A stretch of DNA of 64,000 nt from Nannocystis punicea (GTDB lineage Bacteria > Myxococcota_A > Polyangia > Nannocystales > Nannocystaceae). A model generated the notes under the pieces. It worked only from the letters and a program-made list of their open reading frames with translations. It had not been told where the DNA came from and did no database searches. The position numbers were made by a program, and so were the translations under genes. The stretch spans positions 10,923,501 through 10,987,500 of the forward strand of contig NZ_CP114040.1 of assembly GCF_026965555.1 (NCBI RefSeq), written 5' to 3'. This document shows, in pieces, positions 1 to 5,723 of this stretch; position 1 is the first letter of the stretch, and the number at the start of each line of letters is the position of its first letter.

Positions 1-611
1 AGCCGAAGGCCACGCCGACGCCCGCCAAGGTCGAGCCCCCGCCGACGCCCGCCAAGGTCGAGCCCCCGCCGCCCGACCCGGTCCCGATCGTCGCCCCGCC
101 GCCCGACCCGGAGCCCCCGCCGCCCGACGTCGAGAGCGAGGAGCCGAAGAAGAAGAAGAAGCGGAAGGCCAAGGCCGCCGAGCCCGAGGAGGAGGAGGAG
201 GATCTGTTCGATCAGGTCCGCAAGCACATGGAGGCCAAGAAGGCCCAGGAGGAGGCCTACAGGAAGGCGGCAGAGGCCGGCACCTCGCTCCCGGGTCCGC
301 CCACGCCTGCGGCCACCAACCCGACGCCCGCGCCCACGCCCAAGCCGCCCGTCGAGGACAACGCCACCAAGGCCAAGGACACCCTCGACCGCGCCCGCCA
401 GGCCGCCCAGCAGGGCAACCACCCGCTCGCGTACAGCCTCGCCAAGCAGGCCAACGGGCTCACGCGCACGCAGGAGGCGATCGAGCTCATGGGCGTGTCC
501 GCGTGCAAGGCCGGCAACGCCGACAACGCGCGCTCGGCCGCCGACCAGCTCACCGGTGCACGCCGCAGCGCCGTCTACAGCGCCTGCGCCGGCAACGGCA
601 TCACCCTCTGA
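1..611 (+). CDS. C-terminal part of a Pro/Lys/Glu-rich protein, probably a protein kinase tail (partial)
   Basis: An open frame enters from the left edge (frame starting at base 3) and ends with TGA at 609-611, so only about 202 C-terminal residues are present. The visible part begins with repeated PTPAKVEPPP-type segments, then a basic KKKKKRK stretch, an acidic EEEEE stretch and a second Pro/Thr-rich linker. It closes with a compact Ala/Cys-containing domain of about 85 residues (DRARQAAQQGNHPLAYSLAK to GNGITL) that looks like a TPR-like helical unit. In myxobacteria, charged and proline-rich linkers ending in such a small helical domain are common downstream of Ser/Thr kinase domains, so a kinase tail is the best guess, but the catalytic part lies outside the window. 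A TonB-like or other linker protein is also possible. Confidence 0.7.
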   Translation, partial: PKATPTPAKVEPPPTPAKVEPPPPDPVPIVAPPPDPEPPPPDVESEEPKKKKKRKAKAAEPEEEEEDLFDQVRKHMEAKKAQEEAYRKAAEAGTSLPGPPTPAATNPTPAPTPKPPVEDNATKAKDTLDRARQAAQQGNHPLAYSLAKQANGLTRTQEAIELMGVSACKAGNADNARSAADQLTGARRSAVYSACAGNGITL

Positions 612-1110
612 GCGGCCTCACCGCCTCGACTCCGCCGCCCGCTGCAACCAGCGGGGCGGTCGGCCGTGCGCGGCCGAGAAACGAGGCGACGTGAAGACCA
701 AACCCAAGCCCCGCTCCGGCGTGGCCCACAACCCACTCCGCTGAAATTTTAAATGGACATGTCTCCTTGGACATGTCCTTAAAGACAGCACGACGTCCGC
801 CCCGGCCTTGTCCTGCTCGCCACGGCACACGCGGTGCGCCGCCACGCACTTCGGTCCGACTCGCGGGCGCGAGGCCGAACACCAGGAGCGATCTCGCAGC
901 CTCGACGTCCGCCGCGACGCCTGTCAGCGTGACGATCGGCCACAAACGGCCGAGAAACGAGCTCCCGATGAAGACCAGGACGCATACCCGCGCCGGCGGC
1001 AACAACCCGCTACACAAAGACTGACCCAAAGACCATGTCCTCCGAGACTCGTCTCGGATCGGCAGCACCTGTCTCCCACGGCACACGCGGTGCCGCTTCA
1101 GTGCATAGAA
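612..1110. other. Intergenic stretch with diverged direct repeats, no gene seen
   Basis: I see no credible gene here. Two related segments can be recognised: roughly 618-836 and 899-1094. They share CGGCCGAGAAACGAG, then GAAGACCA, then an ACAACCC-containing stretch, and each ends in CCACGGCACACGCGGTGC (about 820 and 1078). They look like a diverged tandem duplication, perhaps a decayed gene. A GACATGTC palindrome pair lies at 755-778. Confidence 0.5.
755..778. repeat. GGACATGTCC palindrome pair
   Basis: Two near-identical palindromes, GGACATGTC and GGACATGTCC, are separated by TCCTT. The same arrangement recurs at 56964-56987. It lies between the rightward gene ending at 611 and the leftward tRNA-Cys array, so it is another convergent junction. 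It belongs to the palindrome family described in the findings. Confidence 0.8.
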
Positions 1111-1179
1111 GGCCCCGTCGCTATTCGACCCGACCAGTCCGTTTTGCAGACGAGCACCTGGCCCCTCGGACACGGGACC
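1111..1179 (-). pseudogene. Degenerate tRNA-Cys copy (array copy 1)
   Basis: This is the leftmost, promoter-distal copy in the tRNA-Cys array. The anticodon loop CTGCAAA is kept, but the T-arm has lost one base of the TTC motif, giving GGGTCGAATAG, and the anticodon stem and acceptor carry mismatches. It is 69 nt instead of 70, and the distance to the next copy is 93 rather than 94 bp, which matches that single-base loss. It is probably non-functional. Confidence 0.75.
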
Positions 1180-1203
1180 GGCTTCTCTTCTCTCTCAATC
1201 AAA

Positions 1204-1260
1204 GGCCCCGTCGCGATTCGAACCCGACCAGCCCGTTTTGCAGACGAGCACCTGGCCACT
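1204..1260 (-). pseudogene. Truncated tRNA-Cys copy (array copy 2)
   Basis: The 3' part, T-arm and anticodon arm are recognisable, but a 22-bp deletion removes the acceptor 5' strand and part of the spacer: the sequence jumps from GGCCACT directly to CTTCTCTC. The spacing to the next copy is 72 instead of 94 bp, equal to the deletion. It cannot fold into a tRNA. Confidence 0.75.
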
Positions 1261-1275
1261 CTTCTCTCGATCAAA

Positions 1276-1303
1276 GGTCCCGTCGGGATTCGAACCCGAC
1301 TGG
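1276..1303 (-). pseudogene. 3' half of a tRNA-Cys gene interrupted by the inverted-repeat element
   Basis: These 28 bases are the acceptor 3' strand, T-arm and variable loop of a tRNA-Cys copy. The matching 5' half (anticodon stem to acceptor 5' strand) is at 2945-2986, after a 1.64-kb insertion. Joined, the halves give a complete 70-nt copy that keeps the 94-bp array register, since 3011 minus 1276 minus 1641 equals 94. The insertion falls exactly at the junction of the anticodon stem and variable loop, and the variable-loop CTGG (plus strand) is duplicated on both sides. Confidence 0.85.
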
Positions 1304-1338
1304 TACAGCTGCTCCGAAGTTCTCCAGGGGTTCGCGCG
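1304..1338 (+). repeat. Left terminal inverted repeat
   Basis: This 35-bp end starts TACAGCTGCTCCGAAG and is the reverse complement of 2906-2940 with one mismatch (T/C at position 7). Similarity stops abruptly inward of base 1338. Confidence 0.85.
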
Positions 1339-1447
1339 CCGCCGCTTCACCGCAGCGTGGACGAATGCGCGCTTTTCACGCTGGATATCTCCAGGGGACC
1401 CCGGACGTCCGGTGAATACGGCGTTGCCGTCGGCCGTTCGCGGCGGG

Positions 1448-2830
1448 GTGCAGCGAGCCTCGTGGATCTTCAGTGGCGCATGCCTCGTGTTTCATGGTTG
1501 CGGCGGGCGGGCGGACACGCCGAGCGCCCGCGGCCCGGAGCCGGCCCCCGTGGTCGCACCGGCGCCCGACACCGCACCGGCGCCCGCGGGACCGCGCGCG
1601 AGCTGCCGCTCGAGCGCGCCCGCGAGTCATCCGCCGCTGAGCCACCCGGGCCCCACGGTCGAGATCGACGGACGGAGCTTCGCGCTGGCGTGGCAGGGCG
1701 TCGGGGCCGAGGTACAGACCGTGATCGTCGGGCTCGACGAGCGCGGCGCTCTGGTGACGACGCCGATCCCGATCGCGTACGCCGATCCGGTGGCGCTCGG
1801 CGGCGACGCCAACGGGCTCGTGCTGTTCAGCGTGGCGCAGCGCGGCGCCGGCACGCTGCTGCAGGTCGAGCTGGGCCCCGACGGCGCGCTGCGGCCCGGT
1901 ACGCCGCGATCGCTGCCGGACATCGCGTGGGGCTGGCCCGGGGCGATCGGCGTCGCGGGCGGGCAGGCGATCGTCGAGCACTCGCTCGCCAGCCCAGATC
2001 GGTCGATCTCCAGGACCGCGCTGTACACCATCGATCTGGCGACCGCACGGGTGACGCGAACTTCGGACTCGGGGCGGCGCAAGCAGGTGCATTGCCACGC
2101 GGGCGCGTGCACGATCGTCGAGGTCGCCGCGTCGACCACGGATGCGCCGGCGCGCGCTGGCATCGTGCGCGGGGCGGCGCACCGCGAGCTCGAGCTGACC
2201 AGCGCGTGCCCGAATTTCTATCCGCTGATCCACGACGACGCGCTGCTGCTGGTCGCGCCCGGAGCTCCGTGGCGCGCGGTCGAGGTGACCGCGAAGGCGC
2301 CGTTCCTGCGCGAGCTGGCGATCGACCCGTCGCTGGCCGGGGAAGCCGGCTGTCACTCGCTGCTGCACGTGTTCCCGTCGGCGACCCGCCCAGGTCTCGT
2401 CGCGGACGAGGCCGGCGCGCGCACGCTGCTGCGCTGGGATCCCGCGAGCTCGAGCTTCGGCTCGCCCGAATCGCTGCCGGCGCCCGTAGGTCCTCGATCG
2501 CTGCGAGCCTCGCACCCGGACGGAGTGATCGAGGTCGGCTGGACCGGCGGGCACGGCATGATCCACACGCCGACCGACTCGCAGGGCCGGCGCCGCTACT
2601 TCAAGCAGTGGCATTTCGACGGCGGTCAGATCGCGCTGCTGCGCCACGAGGCGGGCGGCTGGACGAGCGTCGATCCGACGCCGCTGGCGCTGGGGCCGAG
2701 CGAGGGCACCTTCCACGACGGCTACACGCCGGTGGTGCTGCGCCACGGCCTGCACGCGGGCGTGCTGCTGGCGCCGGACGGCGGCGGCGACGAGGCGTGG
2801 TTTCAACCGTACCTCGCGCCGTGCCCGTGA
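1448..2830 (+). CDS. Predicted secreted lipoprotein of unknown function, carried by the inverted-repeat element
   Basis: The protein is 460 aa from the GTG at 1448, chosen because it opens a hydrophobic N-terminus (ASWIFSGACLVFHGC) that resembles a lipoprotein signal. The lipobox is imperfect, with Cys either in SGAC or HGC. Then comes a Pro/Ala-rich tether (APVVAPAPDTAPAPAGP) and a domain of about 390 residues full of short beta-strand-like segments and WG/GW turns, compatible with a beta-propeller. The frame is open further upstream into the tRNA copies, but that part translates tRNA sequence and is not credible. It is the only gene between the element's inverted repeats, so it is a passenger. 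I do not recognise the family; no catalytic motif stands out and nothing in it resembles a transposase. Confidence 0.75.
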   Translation: MQRASWIFSGACLVFHGCGGRADTPSARGPEPAPVVAPAPDTAPAPAGPRASCRSSAPASHPPLSHPGPTVEIDGRSFALAWQGVGAEVQTVIVGLDERGALVTTPIPIAYADPVALGGDANGLVLFSVAQRGAGTLLQVELGPDGALRPGTPRSLPDIAWGWPGAIGVAGGQAIVEHSLASPDRSISRTALYTIDLATARVTRTSDSGRRKQVHCHAGACTIVEVAASTTDAPARAGIVRGAAHRELELTSACPNFYPLIHDDALLLVAPGAPWRAVEVTAKAPFLRELAIDPSLAGEAGCHSLLHVFPSATRPGLVADEAGARTLLRWDPASSSFGSPESLPAPVGPRSLRASHPDGVIEVGWTGGHGMIHTPTDSQGRRRYFKQWHFDGGQIALLRHEAGGWTSVDPTPLALGPSEGTFHDGYTPVVLRHGLHAGVLLAPDGGGDEAWFQPYLAPCP

Positions 2831-2905
2831 CGCTCTTTGCCCATGGCGTGCCTCGATGCATGCACTCCGAGCCAGCGACTTCCTCGCGGACCGAAGGCGC
2901 CGCGC

Positions 2906-2940
2906 CGCGCGAACCCCTGGAGAACTTCGGAGCGGCTGTA
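2906..2940 (-). repeat. Right terminal inverted repeat
   Basis: This end finishes GGAGCGGCTGTA and is the inverted match of 1304-1338 (34 of 35). CTGG follows immediately at 2941-2944, repeating the four bases before the left end. Confidence 0.85.
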
Positions 2941-2944
2941 CTGG

Positions 2945-2986
2945 CCCGTTTTGCAGACGAGCACCTGGCCACTCGGACACGGGACC
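2945..2986 (-). pseudogene. 5' half of the interrupted tRNA-Cys gene
   Basis: It carries the acceptor 5' strand GGTCCCG, the D-arm and the anticodon arm with loop CTGCAAA (anticodon GCA). A G-U pair replaces G-C in the anticodon stem, a change shared with array copies 1 and 2. It is separated from its 3' half (1276-1303) by the inserted element. Confidence 0.85.
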
Positions 2987-3010
2987 GGCTTCTCTTCTCT
3001 CTCAATCAAA

Positions 3011-3080
3011 GGTCCCGTCGGGATTCGAACCCGACTAGCCCGTTTTGCAGACGGGCACCTGGCCACTCGGACACGGGACC
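3011..3080 (-). tRNA. tRNA-Cys(GCA), intact copy a
   Basis: Read on the minus strand, this 70-nt gene has a 7-bp acceptor (GGTCCCG with CGGGACC), a perfect 5-bp anticodon stem (CCCGT with ACGGG) around CTGCAAA giving anticodon GCA, and a 5-bp T-stem (TCGGG with CCCGA) with loop TTCGAAT. The discriminator base is U, as expected for Cys. The D-stem is weak. CCA is not encoded. Variable loop CTAG. It is identical to the next copy. Confidence 0.9.
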
Positions 3081-3104
3081 GGCTTCTCTTCTCTCTCAAT
3101 CAAA

Positions 3105-3174
3105 GGTCCCGTCGGGATTCGAACCCGACTAGCCCGTTTTGCAGACGGGCACCTGGCCACTCGGACACGGGACC
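3105..3174 (-). tRNA. tRNA-Cys(GCA), intact copy b
   Basis: Identical to 3011-3080. It follows at exactly 94 bp, and the 24-bp spacer (GGCTTCTCTTCTCTCTCAAT plus CAAA) is repeated too, so the duplication unit includes the spacer. CCA is not encoded and the discriminator is U. Confidence 0.9.
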
Positions 3175-3198
3175 GGCTTCTCTTCTCTTTCAATCAAA

Positions 3199-3268
3199 AG
3201 TCCCGTCGGGATTCGAACCCGACTGGCCCGTTTTGCAGACGGGCACCTGGCCACTCGGACACGGGACC
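3199..3268 (-). tRNA. tRNA-Cys(GCA), near-intact copy c
   Basis: As the two neighbouring copies, with two differences: the variable loop reads CCAG instead of CTAG on the tRNA strand, and the last acceptor base is changed so that the terminal pair is G-U. It should still fold. Confidence 0.85.
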
Positions 3269-3292
3269 GGCTTCTCTTCTCTTTCAATCAAA

Positions 3293-3352
3293 GGTCCCGT
3301 CGGGATTCGAACCCGACTGGCCCGTTTTGCAGACGGGCACCTGGCCACTCGG
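3293..3352 (-). pseudogene. tRNA-Cys copy lacking its 5' end (array copy 7)
   Basis: The match to the other copies runs from the acceptor 3' strand to the D-arm and stops at base 3352, so the first 10 nt (acceptor 5' strand) are missing and replaced by unrelated sequence. It is the promoter-proximal copy of the minus-strand array, so the array breaks off here. It is not able to form the acceptor stem. Confidence 0.8.
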
Positions 3353-3883
3353 CGCCCAATGATCATTCGGCATCGTCAGATTGACGCGGCCGCGACGAGG
3401 CGGTGGCGCGAATCATGCGACCATGACCGGTCCGGCGGCGCCGCGAATGCGGTGACCACGACCGGAGGGGCCGACCGGCGACCAGGCGCCGGCGCACGGC
3501 CCACGAGCCGAATTCTGTCTCCCTCTCGTTTTAGAAGAGGGGCCCTGCAGCTCGGACCGAGCCGCCGCCTCAGAGTCGACACAACGACGTCGCGCTGCGC
3601 GGCTGAAAGCGCGCGCGCTGCGACAGGTCGATGTTGGCCGCACCGGGCATGATGCGAATGGGATACCACCGACTCCCCGCCCCGTCAACTCCTACGATTC
3701 ACAATCTCATTTCTTTTAACGAGAAGCTCATCTCGGAGGTGCCGTGCAGCACTCCACCGATTCGCCTGCATCTCGTGTGCCCTCGCGCACTCGCGCGACC
3801 TCGGCGCCGCGACGGACAGCCCGCTGCAACCCTGTCTACGAGCCTTGAGGCGGCGCCGCGCGGCCGTTAATGTCGCGCCCCTC
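3353..3883. other. Intergenic stretch upstream of both the tRNA array and the M61-like gene
   Basis: No convincing gene is visible. Because the tRNA array runs left and the peptidase gene runs right, promoters for both should lie here. I could not identify clear -35/-10 pairs. A more AT-rich patch lies around 3705-3730. Confidence 0.4.
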
Positions 3884-5653
3884 GTGCCCCGCCGCTCGCC
3901 AGCGATCGCCGCCATCTCGCTCCTCGCGCTCACCTGCGCCTGCACCGTCACGCGCCCGGCCCCGGCTCCGGCTCCCGAGCCGCCACCGCCCGCCACCGCC
4001 CCGGCCCGCGAGCCCGTCGCCTACACCCTCTCGCCCGTGTTCGAGCAGGACGCCCTCGTCGCCCTGCAGGTCGAGCTGCGCCTGCGCGGCGACGCCTCCG
4101 GTCTCACGCGCCTCCAGCTCCCCGAGCAATGGGGCGACGCCCGCGAGCTGTGGAGCCTGCTCCGCGACCTCGAGATCGACGGCGCCACCGCCGTCAGCGA
4201 CGACGGCCCTGCGGTCCGGAAGATCTCCGCGGCCCCGGACGCGCCGCTCGTGGTCCGCTATCGCCTCGTCTCCGGCTTCGACCGCGACCCGACCTCCGAG
4301 GACGGCCAGCCCTTCAAACCGATCATCCGGCCCGGCTGGTTCGACGTGTTCGGCGAGGCCCTGTTCGCCTTCCCTGCCGGCCGCGAGGACGACCCTGCCA
4401 CCTTCGCCTGGCGCGGCGCGCCGGCCGGCTTTCACTTCGCCAGCGACCTCGAGCACCTCGCGGGCGCGCGGCCGGGAGTCGTCGGCGACGTCGTCGAGAG
4501 CATCGTCATCGGCGGCCGCGACCTCGACCTCCGCACCGATCCGAGCGGCCAGGTGCGCGTGGCGCTCCTCGGCGACTACGACTTCAAGCGCGACGCCTTC
4601 TTCGACCTCTCGCTGGCCGTCATCGCCGCCGAGCGCGAGTTCTGGGGCGACAAGGACGGCGCCTTCCTGATCACCCTCGCGCCGCAGAAGAAGGTCGAGG
4701 GCCAGCTCTCGCTCGGCGGCACCGGCCGCTCCGACGCCTTCTCGCTCACCATGTCCGAGGACGCCCCGTTCGCCGAGCTGCGCCACCTCCTGGGCCACGA
4801 GTACTTCCACACCTGGAACGCGCGTCAGCTCGGCGGTCAGGCCGAGGGCCCGGCCGAGGGCGCCGGCAAGTGGTTCGCCGAAGGCTTCACCGAGTTCTAC
4901 ACCTGGCGCCTGCTCCTGCGCGCCGGCCTCTACAGCCTCGAGGACTTCGTCGCCGCCTGGAACGGCTCCCTCGTCGAGTACTGGACCTCGCCGGTGCGCG
5001 ACGAGCCCAACGCGCGGGTCGTCGCCGACTACTGGAACGTCCAGGCCGTCAGTCGCCTGCCGTACCGCCGCGGCCCGCTGCTCGCCGCCATCTGGGAGCA
5101 ACAGCTGCGCCAGGCCACCGGCGGCGCGCGCGACCTCGACGATGTCCTCAAGGCCATGCGCGCCAGGGTCCAGGCTTCGCCCGTGAAGCTCGCCCCCGAC
5201 GCCGCCGGCGTGTTCCCGCCGGTCTACCGCGAGCTCGGCGGCCCCGACCTCGCCGCCGACCTCGAGCGCTTCGTCGTCCAGGGCGCCACCATCACCCTGC
5301 CCGCCGACGTGTTCGGCCCGTGCGTCCGCGTCGTCACGATCCCCCGCCGCGACTTCGAGCGCGGCTGGGACGTCGGCGCCACCAAGGCCGCCGGCCGCGT
5401 CGTCGGCCTGCGCAAGGGCTCGCCCGCCTGGCGCGCCGGCCTGCGCGACGGCATGACGATCGTCGGCGTGTCCGGCGAGGCCGGCAACTCGACCGTCCCC
5501 TACGTCGTCGACGTCCGCCAGGGCAAGCGCGAGCGCCGGATCACCTTCAAGCCCGAGGGCGAGCGGGAGATCCCGGTGCAGCAGCTCGAGCTCGCCCCGG
5601 GCCTCACGCCCGAGCGCCGCGCCGCCTGCGCGCGCGAGCTGTCGGGTGCATGA
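3884..5653 (+). CDS. M61-like (glycyl aminopeptidase family) lipoprotein with C-terminal PDZ
   Basis: Predicted periplasmic or outer-membrane-anchored zinc peptidase, 589 aa from the GTG at 3884; a TTG at 3845 would add 13 residues. The N-terminus is a lipoprotein signal (AISLLALTCAC) followed by a Pro/Ala tether. The motif LLGHEYFHTWNARQL (HExxH near residue 305) and the downstream WFAEGFTEFYTW give the zinc ligands and catalytic Glu typical of family M61. The C-terminal segment GRVVGLRKGSPAWRAGL is a PDZ-type substrate-binding fold, as in M61 proteins. Length fits the family. The stop codon TGA lies inside a CATG palindrome cluster that separates it from the convergent kinase gene. Family assignment is firm; substrate is unknown. 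Confidence 0.88.
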   Translation: MPRRSPAIAAISLLALTCACTVTRPAPAPAPEPPPPATAPAREPVAYTLSPVFEQDALVALQVELRLRGDASGLTRLQLPEQWGDARELWSLLRDLEIDGATAVSDDGPAVRKISAAPDAPLVVRYRLVSGFDRDPTSEDGQPFKPIIRPGWFDVFGEALFAFPAGREDDPATFAWRGAPAGFHFASDLEHLAGARPGVVGDVVESIVIGGRDLDLRTDPSGQVRVALLGDYDFKRDAFFDLSLAVIAAEREFWGDKDGAFLITLAPQKKVEGQLSLGGTGRSDAFSLTMSEDAPFAELRHLLGHEYFHTWNARQLGGQAEGPAEGAGKWFAEGFTEFYTWRLLLRAGLYSLEDFVAAWNGSLVEYWTSPVRDEPNARVVADYWNVQAVSRLPYRRGPLLAAIWEQQLRQATGGARDLDDVLKAMRARVQASPVKLAPDAAGVFPPVYRELGGPDLAADLERFVVQGATITLPADVFGPCVRVVTIPRRDFERGWDVGATKAAGRVVGLRKGSPAWRAGLRDGMTIVGVSGEAGNSTVPYVVDVRQGKRERRITFKPEGEREIPVQQLELAPGLTPERRAACARELSGA

Positions 5654-5710
5654 CCCCGGGGACATGACCCTTCGAACATGCTTCCGACAACATGCCCCGA
5701 AGGGCATGCC
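5648..5710. repeat. CATG palindrome cluster between convergent genes
   Basis: Several units of the family lie head to tail: GACATGACCCTTCGAACATG, then ACATGCCCCGAAGGGCATGCC, the latter able to fold as a hairpin. The stop codon of the M61-like gene is within the first unit. Only 13 bp separate it from the 3' end of the histidine kinase gene, so it sits exactly between two convergent genes. Confidence 0.8.
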
Positions 5711-5723
5711 TTCAAAACACTGA

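Larger units (their letters stand above)
1304..2940. mobile_element. 1.64-kb inverted-repeat element with passenger lipoprotein gene, no transposase
   Basis: The element is bounded by terminal inverted repeats at 1304-1338 and 2906-2940. They begin TACAGCYGCTCCGAAG and match at 34 of 35 positions. It is flanked by direct CTGG copies at 1300-1303 and 2941-2944, as expected for a 4-bp target-site duplication. It splits a tRNA-Cys copy whose two halves are otherwise complete. Its only evident gene is the lipoprotein-like CDS 1448-2830, transcribed against the tRNAs. No transposase, resolvase or integrase motif (DDE, tyrosine or serine recombinase) is visible inside, so it is presumably mobilised in trans by a transposase that recognises the same ends. 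The insertion is well supported by the sequence; the class of transposon is unknown. Confidence 0.85.

Noticed and set aside
755..778. Resemblance of GGACATGTC-N-GGACATGTCC to the eukaryotic p53 response element
   Set aside because: It fits the RRRCWWGYYY consensus by chance; a bacterial genome has no p53. The palindrome has its own bacterial distribution.
1111..3352. The regular 94-bp repeats look at first like a CRISPR array or satellite
   Set aside because: Both unit and spacer are repeated, and the unit folds as tRNA-Cys with anticodon GCA and U discriminator. There are no unique spacers and no cas genes.
808..3650. Long rightward open frames running through the tRNA copies (for example 808-3132 and 2837-3652)
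   Set aside because: They translate the tRNA repeats into recurring FCRRAPGHSDTGPASLL-type peptides. These are artefacts of a GC-rich repeat without stop codons.
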